Shown: positions 16,728 to 25,803 of the stretch, in pieces
Position numbering within the stretch: the stretch's first letter is position 1
How the letters are laid out: every line of letters starts with the position of its first letter
Origin: Moritella sp. Urea-trap-13
GTDB lineage: Bacteria; Pseudomonadota; Gammaproteobacteria; Enterobacterales; Moritellaceae
Reading direction: 5' to 3'
NCBI RefSeq assembly: GCF_002836355.1
Contig: NZ_PJCA01000027.1
Coordinates: forward strand, 372,281 to 436,280
Length of the DNA stretch: 64,000 nt
The notes under the pieces: generated by a model
Seen by the model: the letters and a program-made list of their open reading frames with translations, nothing else
Told to the model about the DNA's origin: nothing
Database searches by the model: none
Translations under genes and position numbers: made by a program

Positions 16728-17942
16728 TTGGAAAACGTTAATAGTGCAGTAGAGACGTTAGTGCAAAGCTCTAACACCATGTTTATTTTGCTGGGTGCAA
16801 TCATGGTTTTGGCCATGCACGCTGGTTTTGCATTTTTAGAAGTGGGTACGGTTCGCCATAAGAACCAAGTAAATGCGTTGGTTAAAATCATGACTGATTT
16901 TGCCATGTCGACATTAGCTTACTTTTTTGTCGGTTATCAAATCGCTTATGGCATGGATTTTTTTGCCAGTGCTAATGAACTAACCCAGAATAATGGTTAT
17001 GAATTAGTTAAATTCTTTTTCTTGCTTACCTTTGCAGCGGCAATACCGGCGATTATTTCCGGTGGTGTGGCAGAGAGAGCCAAATTTTATCCGATGCTAA
17101 TCGCCTCAGTGCTGATTGTCGGGTTTGTTTATCCTTTCTTTGAAGGCATGATTTGGAATGGTAATTATGATTTTCAAGCTTGGTTAGGCACCACGTTTGG
17201 CGCTCAATTTCATGATTTTGCTGGTTCAGTGGTCGTCCATAGTGTTGGTGGTTGGATCGCGTTTGCTGCAATCATGGTACTGGGATCACGTAAAGGTCGT
17301 TATCGCGATGGCCGAGTAATTGCGTTCGCACCTTCAAATATTCCTTTCTTAGCCTTAGGTTCTTGGATCCTGACCGTGGGTTGGTTTGGCTTTAATGTTA
17401 TGTCGGCGCAAACCTTAGATGGCATCTCCGGTTTAGTGGCGGTGAATAGCTTAATGGCGATGGTCGGCGGTACGCTCATTGCGATGTTAGTTGGTAATAA
17501 AGATCCGGGCTTTATTCATAATGGTCCTTTAGCTGGTTTAGTTGCGGTCTGTGCTGGTTCCGATATCATGCACCCGATTGGTGCGCTGGTTGTCGGTGGT
17601 GTCGCAGGTGGTCTGTTTGTTGCTGTGTTTACCTTGGTGCAGAATAAATTTCCTAAGTTTGATGATGTACTTGGTGTTTGGCCGTTGCACGGATTATGCG
17701 GTGCTTGGGGTGGGATTGCTGCGGGTATATTTGGTAGCGAAGCCTTTGGCGGAATCGGTGGTGTTAGCATCATGGCGCAGATTGTTGGTACGATAGCGGG
17801 TACTGTCATTGCACTTATTGGTGGTTTCCTCGTTTATGGTTTGATCGATAAATTGGTCGGTATTCGTCTTGATGAAGAATCTGAATACCATGGCGCTGAT
17901 ATTTCGATCCATAAAATTGGTGCGACATCGACGGATAAATAG
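16728..17942 (+). CDS. amt: Ammonium transporter (Amt family)
   Basis: A 404-residue channel with about eleven transmembrane helices that conducts ammonia/ammonium across the inner membrane. Family signatures include AMHAGFAFLEVGTVRHKNQVN, the conserved Asp region DFAGSVVVHSVGGW (pore His), GWFGFNVMSA, the second pore His in WPLHGLCGAWGG and the C-terminal EESEYHGADISIH region that contacts PII in relatives. The start is TTG at 16728 with GAGGGAG six bases upstream; the next ATG lies inside the first helix. There is no glnK gene next to it, unlike the common amtB-glnK pair. Gene symbol is generic. Confidence 0.93.
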   Translation: MENVNSAVETLVQSSNTMFILLGAIMVLAMHAGFAFLEVGTVRHKNQVNALVKIMTDFAMSTLAYFFVGYQIAYGMDFFASANELTQNNGYELVKFFFLLTFAAAIPAIISGGVAERAKFYPMLIASVLIVGFVYPFFEGMIWNGNYDFQAWLGTTFGAQFHDFAGSVVVHSVGGWIAFAAIMVLGSRKGRYRDGRVIAFAPSNIPFLALGSWILTVGWFGFNVMSAQTLDGISGLVAVNSLMAMVGGTLIAMLVGNKDPGFIHNGPLAGLVAVCAGSDIMHPIGALVVGGVAGGLFVAVFTLVQNKFPKFDDVLGVWPLHGLCGAWGGIAAGIFGSEAFGGIGGVSIMAQIVGTIAGTVIALIGGFLVYGLIDKLVGIRLDEESEYHGADISIHKIGATSTDK

Positions 17943-18150
17943 CAACTATCTATGGGAAATAGCAATACGCGATAGATAAAAACAACAGCAGTAGGGGGAG
18001 GTTAGAATAGTGAAACAGCCTGTGTCGGGCTAAATAGAGACTATTTGTTTGCAAGTTGAGCATCGTCATTTGGGATTGTAACTATTTTCAGCTTATTCAG
18101 AGTCATTTATTTACATGATACTGAAGTTCCTCTATTATTCGTCTCGCTGC

Positions 18151-18241
18151 GGAGGGGTGGCAGAGTGGCCGAATGCACTGGTCTTGAAAACCAGCAGGGG
18201 TTAATAGCTCCTCGAGAGTTCAAATCTCTCCTCCTCCGCCA
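18151..18241 (+). tRNA. tRNA-Ser(UGA), copy 1
   Basis: A 91-base class II tRNA with long variable arm. The acceptor GGAGGGG pairs with CTCCTCC through one G-U pair, discriminator G, encoded CCA. The anticodon stem CTGGT/ACCAG encloses loop CTTGAAA with anticodon TGA at 18185-18187. The T arm contains GTTCAAATC. Confidence 0.97.
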
Positions 18242-18252
18242 TCTATTAGAGA

Positions 18253-18286
18253 AGCCGGAACTTATTCATTTAGGTTCCGGCTTTTT
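18253..18286 (+). terminator. Terminator of tRNA-Ser copy 1
   Basis: Stem AGCCGGAAC / GTTCCGGCT with five T after it. Confidence 0.9.
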
Positions 18287-18567
18287 GCTATCTACAGGTT
18301 TGCTATTCATATATCCCGCAGTGAGTTATAAATTCAACACCACAAGCAAGTGACGGTTTAGAACGCGCCAAAATGGTTTCTCATGCTTATACCTATATGG
18401 AAACTTACTGCTAACGTAAAATATTGAATGTTAGTGTTAAAACATTGAAGGTTAGCTTTGTTTTTATACAATTGGTTGTTTATTTAACTGCCTAATCTGA
18501 ATTTATAATTTATTCAGTGGCGTATGTTTACAAACAACAGCGTTTACCCTATTATTCGTCCTGCTGC

Positions 18568-18658
18568 GGAGGGGTGGCAGAGTGGCCGAATGCACTGGTC
18601 TTGAAAACCAGCAGGGGTTAATAGCTCCTCGAGAGTTCAAATCTCTCCTCCTCCGCCA
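18568..18658 (+). tRNA. tRNA-Ser(UGA), copy 2
   Basis: Identical in sequence to copy 1 over all 91 bases as read by eye, anticodon TGA at 18602-18604, with encoded CCA. Confidence 0.97.
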
Positions 18659-18669
18659 TCTATTAGAGA

Positions 18670-18703
18670 AGCCGGAACTTATTAATTTAGGTTCCGGCTT
18701 TTT
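18670..18703 (+). terminator. Terminator of tRNA-Ser copy 2
   Basis: Same stem as at copy 1, with a one-base change in the loop, followed by a T run. Confidence 0.9.
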
Positions 18704-18769
18704 GCTATCTGGCGTTTCATACCTACTCTCAAAACAGTTGCCCTAAACTCCCTCACTAAAACCGCCGCA

Positions 18770-19720
18770 CTAAAAGAAGGTTGATACTGGTAAGCAAAAT
18801 TGTAATTCGAATTGCTCATCATCTTCTAAAAAATGGTTCTTCTGGTAATGCACATAGGCTGGTGTCGATAGCATCTTAAACCCTGATGACGGTAACCATT
18901 GCTCAATGATCTTACTTAAATAAGGCAGTAATTCACCATACTTACCGGTCAGCTTAAACACCGCATGTAAACCGCCCGGGATCACCATGCTATTCACGGT
19001 CCCGCGACGTAACAAGGGTTTGTCTATGGCTAAGCAAGCCACATAGCGACATTGTTCTAAACCGACAAACGCAGGGTTAGAGTGGTGCAAGCCGAATTGT
19101 TGCTGATAACTTCGCCCTTCTACATTTGCCCACGCTACCAGTGTTTGCCAAGCTAAGCGAATCGAACGGTCATAACCTTGGTGACGGACATAAGCCACAT
19201 GCCTTTCTGGTAATTCAATCAGTTGTACTCGAGGTAATACCCGACTTTGAATACGTGCATACGCTGCGGCAATTTCCGGGTTACGTAAATAGGGTGGTGT
19301 GCTGGTGGCTAAGTCTTTACTGCGCCATTCACCTGGTGACATTGCAAAAGTGGCTTTGAATGCCCGGCTGAAAGATGATACCGAGGCAAAGCCTGATTTA
19401 GTTGCCACGGTGACCACAGAGCTACTGGTATCAAACATTAACTGGTTAGCCGCAAATTCTAAACGACTACGGCGAATGTATTGGTGGACTGATTCACCGA
19501 CGACATTCTTAAACACCCGATGGAAGTGTTGTTCAGAATAAGCGGCTATCTCTGCTAGCTGCCTTGCAGGCAATTCGGCACTGATATCACTATGAATAAA
19601 GTTCAGCACATCATTGATACGTGATCTCTGCTGATTTGCTGAGGGGCTCAAAAGCGGTGTTATAGGCATAGTGATCTTATAAAAGCATAAATGGACACCT
19701 ATAAGCGCATAAACGGACAT
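18770..19720 (-). CDS. AraC family regulator with GyrI-like effector domain
   Basis: A protein of up to 316 residues. The N-terminal part (about 36-135) holds the double helix-turn-helix of the AraC/Rob family, with DISAELPARQLAEIAAYSEQHFHRVFK and the second unit VATKSGFASVSSFSRAFKATFAMSPGEWR. The C-terminal half (about 160-315) is a GyrI/SOUL-like ligand-binding domain (LPERHVAYVRHQGYD, VIPGGLHAVFKLTGKYGEL). Rob-type regulators bind small hydrophobic or cationic ligands through this domain. An ATG at 19669 (MPITPLLSP) is as likely a start as that at 19720; neither has a good ribosome site. The gene is divergent from an aminotransferase gene, which it may regulate. Confidence 0.87.
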   Translation of the reverse strand: MSVYALIGVHLCFYKITMPITPLLSPSANQQRSRINDVLNFIHSDISAELPARQLAEIAAYSEQHFHRVFKNVVGESVHQYIRRSRLEFAANQLMFDTSSSVVTVATKSGFASVSSFSRAFKATFAMSPGEWRSKDLATSTPPYLRNPEIAAAYARIQSRVLPRVQLIELPERHVAYVRHQGYDRSIRLAWQTLVAWANVEGRSYQQQFGLHHSNPAFVGLEQCRYVACLAIDKPLLRRGTVNSMVIPGGLHAVFKLTGKYGELLPYLSKIIEQWLPSSGFKMLSTPAYVHYQKNHFLEDDEQFELQFCLPVSTFF

Positions 19721-19877
19721 GCTATGTCAAATTTATATCCGTACTATGAATGTTAGTTAGATCGTTATTAATCACTATTTTATTGGTTTTCAAAGTTAAT
19801 TTAACTAAAAAACTATAAATCATATGTATTGTTAGCGATTAATATCAATAAACATAAAATAACTAGAGAGATAGACT

Positions 19878-21032
19878 ATGCAGTTAGCGCAATCATTACA
19901 GGCAATTAAACCATCTTACATCAGAGAAATTTTGAGTGTCGCTAACTCGGCAGACGTCATCTCATTAGCGGGGGGGTTACCTGATGGTGATCACTTTCCA
20001 TTAGCGCTAATGGAGCAGAGTATTCAGCAATTGACTGCGCGCGCAGAATTATTCCAATACGGCAGTACGGCAGGTTATGGTCCGTTATTAACTTACTTCC
20101 GTGAATGTTACCAATTATCTGATCAGCAAGAAGCGTTAGTGTGTACTGGCTCGCAGCAAGGACTGGATTTAATTGCCCGTGCATTTTTAGACGCTGGCGA
20201 TAAAGTGGTGATGGAAGCGCCTAGCTACTTAGGTGCTCTGCAGGTATTTGGCCTAGCACAAGCGAGCATTGAAAGTATCCAACAGCGCGAAGATGGCCCT
20301 GATTTGCAAGAGTTAGAGCAATGCTTTGCCAATAAAACTATTAAGATGTTTTATGCGGTACCTGATTTTCATAATCCAACCGGTGTATGTTGGTCGCTTG
20401 AAGTACGTCAAAAAGTCGCGTTATTGTGCCAACAATATAACGTTGCATTGATTGAAGATGCGCCTTACCGTGAACTACGTTTCTCAGGTACTGAGTTACC
20501 ACTAGTTTCTAGCTTCTGTCCTGAACATGCGATTGTACTGCGTTCATATTCTAAGATCGCTACACCGGGTATTCGTTTAGGATTAGCGAGTGGCCCTAAA
20601 GCGTGGATCTCGGCACTAGAGCGAGTAAAACAAGGTGCGGATTTACATTCAAGTCAGCCGATGCAGGCAGTATTACTGGATCTGTTACAGCACGCTGACT
20701 TTCCTAAACACTTAGATGGGCTACGTCAGTTATACCGCCAACGCTATCAATATCTAGCGGATTTATTAACCCAACAATTACCTGAAAATTGTCAGTTTGA
20801 ATCCGTTGAAGGTGGCATGTTCATTTGGCTGTCATTACCACTAGACTGTAACGTCGACTCATTAGCTAAAGACATGCTTGCGGTGGGTGTTGCTGTTGTG
20901 CCTAGTTCGGTATTTTATCAATCTGCAGAGGGAACAAAACCTGCATTTAGATTAAACTTTACCAATGCTTGTAATGTAGACCTAGCATTAGCTGTAAATC
21001 GCTTGGTACAAGTTCTGGCGAGTGTGAAATGA
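19878..21032 (+). CDS. PLP-dependent aminotransferase, class I/II (2-aminoadipate type)
   Basis: A 384-residue fold-type I aminotransferase. Lys226 in RSYSKIATPGIRLG is the expected Schiff-base lysine; YGSTAGYGPL, CTGSQQGLDL, PDFHNPTGV and EDAPYREL are the usual cofactor and substrate motifs. The N-terminus IREILSVANSADVISLAGGLPD resembles the LysN/MocR-like group that uses 2-aminoadipate, aromatic or branched substrates; exact specificity is open. AGAGAGAT precedes the ATG. It is divergent from the AraC/GyrI regulator with 157 bases between, a layout that suggests regulation by it. Confidence 0.88.
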   Translation: MQLAQSLQAIKPSYIREILSVANSADVISLAGGLPDGDHFPLALMEQSIQQLTARAELFQYGSTAGYGPLLTYFRECYQLSDQQEALVCTGSQQGLDLIARAFLDAGDKVVMEAPSYLGALQVFGLAQASIESIQQREDGPDLQELEQCFANKTIKMFYAVPDFHNPTGVCWSLEVRQKVALLCQQYNVALIEDAPYRELRFSGTELPLVSSFCPEHAIVLRSYSKIATPGIRLGLASGPKAWISALERVKQGADLHSSQPMQAVLLDLLQHADFPKHLDGLRQLYRQRYQYLADLLTQQLPENCQFESVEGGMFIWLSLPLDCNVDSLAKDMLAVGVAVVPSSVFYQSAEGTKPAFRLNFTNACNVDLALAVNRLVQVLASVK

Positions 21033-21172
21033 TACCTGTTAGTACAATGGAGGATTCGTTAACTGCCGGTATTGGTATTAGCCCATTAGGCACCTTGAAT
21101 CTTGATGTTGTAGGTTCTTACGGTAGTGATAACCAAGTTGGTGCGTCTGTGAGTTTAAGCTTCACTTTTTAA
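21029..21172 (+). pseudogene. Remnant of an outer-membrane beta-barrel C-terminus
   Basis: An open frame of 47 codons (start ATG overlapping the aminotransferase stop as ATGA) encodes alternating strands TAGIGISPLGTLNLDVVGSYG and QVGASVSLSFTF. It ends in Phe after an amphipathic strand, like the last strands of an outer-membrane barrel. There is no signal peptide or upstream barrel, so this looks like the 3' end of a larger gene whose front was lost when the aminotransferase gene came to lie here. The parent family is not certain. A terminator follows 20 bases later. Confidence 0.55.
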
Positions 21173-21192
21173 AAAACATTAATTTAAATACT

Positions 21193-21221
21193 AAAAAGGG
21201 CTGTATTAAACAGCCCTTTTT
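21193..21221. terminator. Bidirectional terminator
   Basis: AAAAAGGGCTGT and ACAGCCCTTTTT flank a short loop between convergent genes. Confidence 0.93.
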
Positions 21222-21251
21222 GTTACCAGTTAAAAACTTATTAAGCGTTTA

Positions 21252-22604
21252 TTAAGCAAAAATCTTCTCAGCCCAGCGGGTTAAACCTTTAGTTACACTG
21301 CCGAAGTGATCACCAATAATGATTTCACAATTTGGATAATGCTGTTGGATATATTGGAAAATTATTGGCGATTTCGCCGTACCACCAGTGACAAAGATAA
21401 CATCTGGTGTTGTTTGAGCCAGCGTGATCGTTTCATCCATGAGAGCTTTGATTTTGGTTAGTTGTGGCGCATTTGCAATTTCTAGCGCTTGACGGGCTAA
21501 CGGTAAGGTTAAACCATTTTCAATAAAGCTTAAATCTGCAATTGTGCTGCTATCTTGTGACAGTTGCTTTTTCATCTGCTCTGCAAGATTAACCACTTGG
21601 TAAGTTTGTTTTTGCTGTTGCACTTTGAGTAAACGAGAAATTAATTCTTTTTGTTCGGCGTTTTTATATAAACCTTGTAAACCAATAAGGCTACGCTGAC
21701 TATAAAAGTCAGTCTGACTGCCGATATCATTAATCGCAACAGCATCCCAGAAGGGTTTGACTGGCATAGGTAAGCCACTGATTAGATCAGAGCCTAGACC
21801 AAATAATGGCATTAATGATTTTTGTGCAAAATGAATGTCAAAATCGTTACCGCCAATACGTTCACCTGAATAGCCTAAAACATGCTGGAAACGATCGCTA
21901 AGACCATAGTTTTCCGGTCCCATTTTGAGTAATGAGCAATCCGTAGTACCACCACCGATATCAACCACAAGCACGGTTTTTTCTTTCGTGAGACTTTGTT
22001 CGTAATCAAAGCCAGCTGCAAGGGGTTCATACAGAAATTCAATATCTTTAAAACCTGCACGTTGAGCTGCAGTGGTTAACACTGACAACGCTTGTTGGTT
22101 ACTTTCTTCGCCTCTGATGCCTTGGAAGTTAACTGGCTTACCCATCACAACTTGGGTTATTTGCTTATCTAACTGTGTTTCAGCTTTATTTTTAATATTA
22201 CAGATCATCGCCGTGACGACATCTTCCATCAGAGCCAGTTGTGCAGGGCTTAAACTTGTCGCCCCTAAGAATGATTTTGGCGACTTAATGTAATAGCCAT
22301 CTTCTGGATCTTCTAAATAGGTATCAAGTGCTTCTTGGCCAAAGAACAGCTGGTCTTCATAACCTTCATGAATAAGGTTGCTACCAGCTTGAATTGGTCC
22401 GCGACGTAATTGCAGATAATTTGGTTTTGCTACTGAGTCTGGTAAGTTACGCGCGACCCAGTTAGGGATCATATTTCGATGCGAAGCATACAATGTTGAT
22501 GCGAGATACGAACTGTTCTGGCCAAGAGAAACAAGTTCAGGATTAGCATTGTTAACATACCCAACGGCACAGTTAGAAGTACCGTAGTCAAAACCGACAA
22601 ACAT
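21252..22604 (-). CDS. yegD: Hsp70-like molecular chaperone YegD
   Basis: A 450-residue actin-fold ATPase of the YegD group. Phosphate-1 motif is GFDYGTSNCAVGYV, phosphate-2 is VLVVDIGGGTTDCSLL and the adenosine motif is VIFVTGGTAKSP. It lacks the C-terminal substrate-binding domain of DnaK, and its length equals that of E. coli YegD (450). Client and function are unknown. It is a single gene that ends at a shared terminator and begins 188 bases after the fhs stop on the same strand. Confidence 0.92.
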   Translation of the reverse strand: MFVGFDYGTSNCAVGYVNNANPELVSLGQNSSYLASTLYASHRNMIPNWVARNLPDSVAKPNYLQLRRGPIQAGSNLIHEGYEDQLFFGQEALDTYLEDPEDGYYIKSPKSFLGATSLSPAQLALMEDVVTAMICNIKNKAETQLDKQITQVVMGKPVNFQGIRGEESNQQALSVLTTAAQRAGFKDIEFLYEPLAAGFDYEQSLTKEKTVLVVDIGGGTTDCSLLKMGPENYGLSDRFQHVLGYSGERIGGNDFDIHFAQKSLMPLFGLGSDLISGLPMPVKPFWDAVAINDIGSQTDFYSQRSLIGLQGLYKNAEQKELISRLLKVQQQKQTYQVVNLAEQMKKQLSQDSSTIADLSFIENGLTLPLARQALEIANAPQLTKIKALMDETITLAQTTPDVIFVTGGTAKSPIIFQYIQQHYPNCEIIIGDHFGSVTKGLTRWAEKIFA

Positions 22605-22707
22605 AATTTATTTCCAATAAAATCACACAAGCCGCGCATTGTACACTGCTGCGAAGAGTGAAACCAGATTGAAATTACCCCCAGTTTATGTTTTTTTATA
22701 ACTTGCT

Positions 22708-22784
22708 CGCTTATCCCTGTTATTGGTTATTACTAGTACACACTAGCGCAGCAGAGATAACTAAATCGTGCAGCAGGGATAAGC
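22708..22784 (-). repeat. Inverted and direct repeats downstream of fhs
   Basis: Twelve-base arms CGCTTATCCCTG and CAGGGATAAGCG face each other across 53 bases. Inside, read leftward, the motif TTATCCCTGCTGC recurs as TTATCTCTGCTGC. The structure begins about nine bases after the fhs stop. It has no clean T run, so it may be an mRNA 3'-end structure or a small repeat element. Confidence 0.5.
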
Positions 22785-22792
22785 GGCTTGTA

Positions 22793-24520
22793 TTAATCTA
22801 ATCCAATAATATTGCCAGCGTCATCAATATCGATATTATGATAATTTGGTTTGATATTCAGTCCTGGCATTGTCATCACTTTACCAACAAGCGCGGTAAT
22901 AAAACCTGCACCAGCATTCAACCTCAACTCGCTAACTGGCAGGTCAAAATTGTCTGGAACCCCCTTAATGCTTGGATCATGACTAATAGACATCGGCGTC
23001 TTCGCAATACACAGTGGTAAATCAGAGAAACCAAGTGCCTCGAATCGTTGCATTTGCTCAGTTGCTTGAGCCGTGAGTCTAACGTTATTGGCACCGTATC
23101 CAACTTCAGCTAATGTCATTAATTTACTGATAATACTGGTATTTACATCATAGAGGAATTTGAAATTTCTGGCTTGCTCAGTCGCGGCTGCCACTGTTTT
23201 TGCAAGTTGTTCTGCACCACTGGCGCCTTGGGAAAATGACTGACTGATTTCACAACCAAACGCCGTTGTTTTAGATACTGCGTGTTGTAACCAATCGAGT
23301 TCTTCTTGGGTATCTGTAGGGAAGTGATTGATGGCGACAACAACAGGCACACCGTATTTAGCAACATTATTGATGTGCCAATTTAAGTTGGCAAACCCGG
23401 CTTGTAGTCTGGGCATATCAGGTTCGTTAATATCAGCATCACTCTCTATATAACTCTCGACACCACTATTCGCCTTAAGTGCTTTTAGCGTGACAACCAG
23501 CACTGCTGCATCTGGTTTTTTACCTGACTCTCTGACTTTAATGTTACAGAATTTTTCAAAGCCCATATCGGAGCCAAAACCAGCTTCGGTAACGACAAAA
23601 TCAGCCAGCTTAAGGGCGATCTTATCTGCGATGATAGATGAGTTACCGTGGGCGATATTGGCAAATGGACCGGCATGAATAAGGCAGGGCTGGCCGTTAA
23701 TCGTTTGCATTAATGTGGGTTTAATTGCTTCGACCATAATAGCGGTCATTGCACCGGCAACACCAAGGTCTTCAGCGGTAATTGGATTGGCTGAGGAATC
23801 AAGCGCAAGTACTAAGCGACCAATACGTTTGCGCATGTCGGTTAAATCATGACTTAACGCTAAGATCGCCATTAATTCTGATGCAGCAGTAATATCAAAG
23901 CCAGAGTCATGCGCGGGTCCATTAACAGGACCAAGACCAACGGTAATATGACGCAAGCTACGTTCGTTATGATCGATTACCCGACGCCAAAGGATCTGTT
24001 GTGGGTCAATATTAAGGGCTACCTGCTCGGATTGACGGGTAAATTCAACTGCGCCTAATCGAGTCTCATGAAATAAACGTGCATCCAGCGCTGCAGCGGC
24101 GAGGTTATGGGCACTGCTTACAGCATGAATATCACCTGTTAAGTGTAAATTCATCTCTTGCATCGGAATCACTTGCGCGTAACCACCGCCAGCGGCGCCG
24201 CCTTTGACTCCAAATACAGGTCCCATGCTTGGTTGACGAATACAAGCACATGATTTTTTACCTATGTGCGCAAGCCCCTGTGTTAAGCCAATCGTCGTGA
24301 CGGTTTTACCTTCACCGTGTGGTGTCGGGGTAACCGCTGTGACTATGATTAGTTTACCGTCTTTTTTCTCTGTTAAGCGCTTAAGTAAAGCAAGGTCTAC
24401 TTTGGCTTTAGCATCACCGAACGCTGTTAGTTCATGAGTAAGGATACCTAGTCTATTGGCTATATCAGCGATAGGCTGAGGGCTTGTTTGATTTGAAATT
24501 TCAATATCTGAGAGCATCAT
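22793..24520 (-). CDS. fhs: Formate--tetrahydrofolate ligase
   Basis: A 575-residue ATP-dependent enzyme that makes 10-formyl-tetrahydrofolate from formate, feeding one-carbon metabolism. The P-loop TPHGEGKT is at about residues 66-73, followed by TTIGLTQGL and the signature [22 protein letters not shown] (part). The C-terminus has the family ending MPGLNI. A tandem ATGATG start lies behind AGGAA. Length is usual for the family. It is transcribed alone and divergent from an alpha/beta hydrolase gene. The enzyme is common in anaerobes, and its presence suits an organism that also ferments or respires fumarate. Confidence 0.96.
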   Translation of the reverse strand: MMLSDIEISNQTSPQPIADIANRLGILTHELTAFGDAKAKVDLALLKRLTEKKDGKLIIVTAVTPTPHGEGKTVTTIGLTQGLAHIGKKSCACIRQPSMGPVFGVKGGAAGGGYAQVIPMQEMNLHLTGDIHAVSSAHNLAAAALDARLFHETRLGAVEFTRQSEQVALNIDPQQILWRRVIDHNERSLRHITVGLGPVNGPAHDSGFDITAASELMAILALSHDLTDMRKRIGRLVLALDSSANPITAEDLGVAGAMTAIMVEAIKPTLMQTINGQPCLIHAGPFANIAHGNSSIIADKIALKLADFVVTEAGFGSDMGFEKFCNIKVRESGKKPDAAVLVVTLKALKANSGVESYIESDADINEPDMPRLQAGFANLNWHINNVAKYGVPVVVAINHFPTDTQEELDWLQHAVSKTTAFGCEISQSFSQGASGAEQLAKTVAAATEQARNFKFLYDVNTSIISKLMTLAEVGYGANNVRLTAQATEQMQRFEALGFSDLPLCIAKTPMSISHDPSIKGVPDNFDLPVSELRLNAGAGFITALVGKVMTMPGLNIKPNYHNIDIDDAGNIIGLD

Positions 24521-24806
24521 ATATTCCTAACAGGTTTATTTTACAAGTGACATATTTTTGATTTTACTAAGCTGATTTTAAGAACCTCATTTTATTAGGC
24601 GCATAGTAAGGGAAATGATTACAGATAAGAAGATGTTCGTATGGTGTTATATCAATTTTCGAACCTAGGTCAATAAAGCCTAAAAGTTGCCTTGTCATTA
24701 CAGCCAATGCTAAACCAAGCATGCTTTGCTTAAATAGTCTTATATAAACGGGCATTGTACACACGCACGTGACTTACAGTTATTTTGTCGTTAATGGATT
24801 AATATC

Positions 24807-25658
24807 ATGCTAAATACAGTAGAAATCGAAACTCTTGATGGTTACCAACTTGTCGCGAGTGAGTTTAAACCTGAGTTCAGTAATGGACGCGTAGTGATTA
24901 TAAATGGTGCGACAGGGGTATTACGTAAGTATTATCAACTTTATGCCGAGTTTTTATGTAAGCAGGGGTTTACCATCATCACTTATGACTATCGTGGTAT
25001 TGGCGATAGTAAACAAGCGAGTGTGAATGCGAAACCAGCCAGTATGATACATTGGGGTCAGCTGGATATGGATGCGGTGCTGACCTGGACACAAAGCCAT
25101 TATCCCAGGCTTAAAATAGCAGGCGTTGGCCATTCTATTGGCGGCCAGCTGCTGGGTATTACGCCGAATAATAATCGTTATGAATCATTCCTTAATATTG
25201 CCGCACAACAGATCCATTGGAAAAATTGGGGTCGTAAAGATCAGCCATTATCAGTGTTATTCTTTTATTGTGTGCTGCCTTTATTTTACAGTGCTAATAA
25301 GGGCTTACCAAAATGGGTGTTAGGTGCTGAATACTTACCCAAGCACGTGATCCGCGATTGGAGTCGTTTTGGCCGAAAACCCTTCTATACTGATGATCAA
25401 GGTAACGAGTTACACGATGGTTATCACCGTTATACTGGAAATATGCGTTTTTATGCCATGGCGGATGACAACCGATTTGCACCGCCGAGTTGTGTTAAAG
25501 CGCTGCAACAGCATTTTAAAAATGCACCATCAGATATGATAGTGGTGGACCCGAAGCAAGTGGGCGTGAGATCAATAGATCATTTTGGGTTCTTCAAGCG
25601 ATCTATGCCTGAATCTGTTTGGCAGGATACGTCAAACTGGTTAGCCTCATCTTCATAG
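24807..25658 (+). CDS. Alpha/beta hydrolase family protein
   Basis: A 283-residue hydrolase with nucleophile motif GVGHSIGGQ (Ser near residue 108), an early YDYRGIGDSK loop, a probable acid in MADDNRFAPPS and a late histidine in DHFGFF. The middle contains a Trp/Tyr-rich cap (HWKNWGRKD, VLGAEYLPKHVI). It belongs with a group of predicted cytoplasmic hydrolases in proteobacteria without known substrates. It has no signal peptide and is not tightly linked to neighbours. Confidence 0.82.
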   Translation: MLNTVEIETLDGYQLVASEFKPEFSNGRVVIINGATGVLRKYYQLYAEFLCKQGFTIITYDYRGIGDSKQASVNAKPASMIHWGQLDMDAVLTWTQSHYPRLKIAGVGHSIGGQLLGITPNNNRYESFLNIAAQQIHWKNWGRKDQPLSVLFFYCVLPLFYSANKGLPKWVLGAEYLPKHVIRDWSRFGRKPFYTDDQGNELHDGYHRYTGNMRFYAMADDNRFAPPSCVKALQQHFKNAPSDMIVVDPKQVGVRSIDHFGFFKRSMPESVWQDTSNWLASSS

Positions 25659-25803
25659 GGTTGGCTTAAATTATTTTTTATCAAACAAAAACTAATTTTA
25701 ACTAGAAAACCTTTACACTTCTGAAGTACCGAGTGAAATTATGTTGTTTGCGTGCTAACCTTGCCGAAAAATACGATTCATTATTCTAAAGTAAGGCCTT
25801 GGC

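Larger units (their letters stand above)
18132..18293 (+). repeat. 162-base tandem duplication, copy 1 (tRNA-Ser unit)
   Basis: Bases 18132-18293 and 18549-18710 are almost identical, covering leader, tRNA and terminator. I see differences only in the leader (TCTCG versus TCCTG) and the terminator loop (ATTCATTT versus ATTAATTT). The offset is 417 bases. Confidence 0.9.
18549..18710 (+). repeat. 162-base tandem duplication, copy 2
   Basis: Second copy of the tRNA-Ser unit. The 255 bases between copies (18294-18548) hold no reading frame or other RNA that I can see. Confidence 0.9.

Noticed and set aside
17516-17809. Antisense and alternate-frame ORFs inside amt
   Set aside because: They arise from the biased codon use of the Amt gene and show no independent signals.
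18165-18353. A 62-codon open frame starting inside tRNA-Ser copy 1
   Set aside because: It is read through the tRNA and its terminator; the RNA gene explains the sequence.
18132-18710. Duplicated tRNA-Ser as attachment sites of an integrated element
   Set aside because: The intervening 255 bases contain no integrase or cargo; duplication of a gene unit explains it better.
24567-24764. A 65-codon leftward frame upstream of fhs with a hydrophobic stretch
   Set aside because: No ribosome site and no family resemblance; it occupies the fhs promoter region. It could be a small membrane peptide but the sequence alone does not support it.
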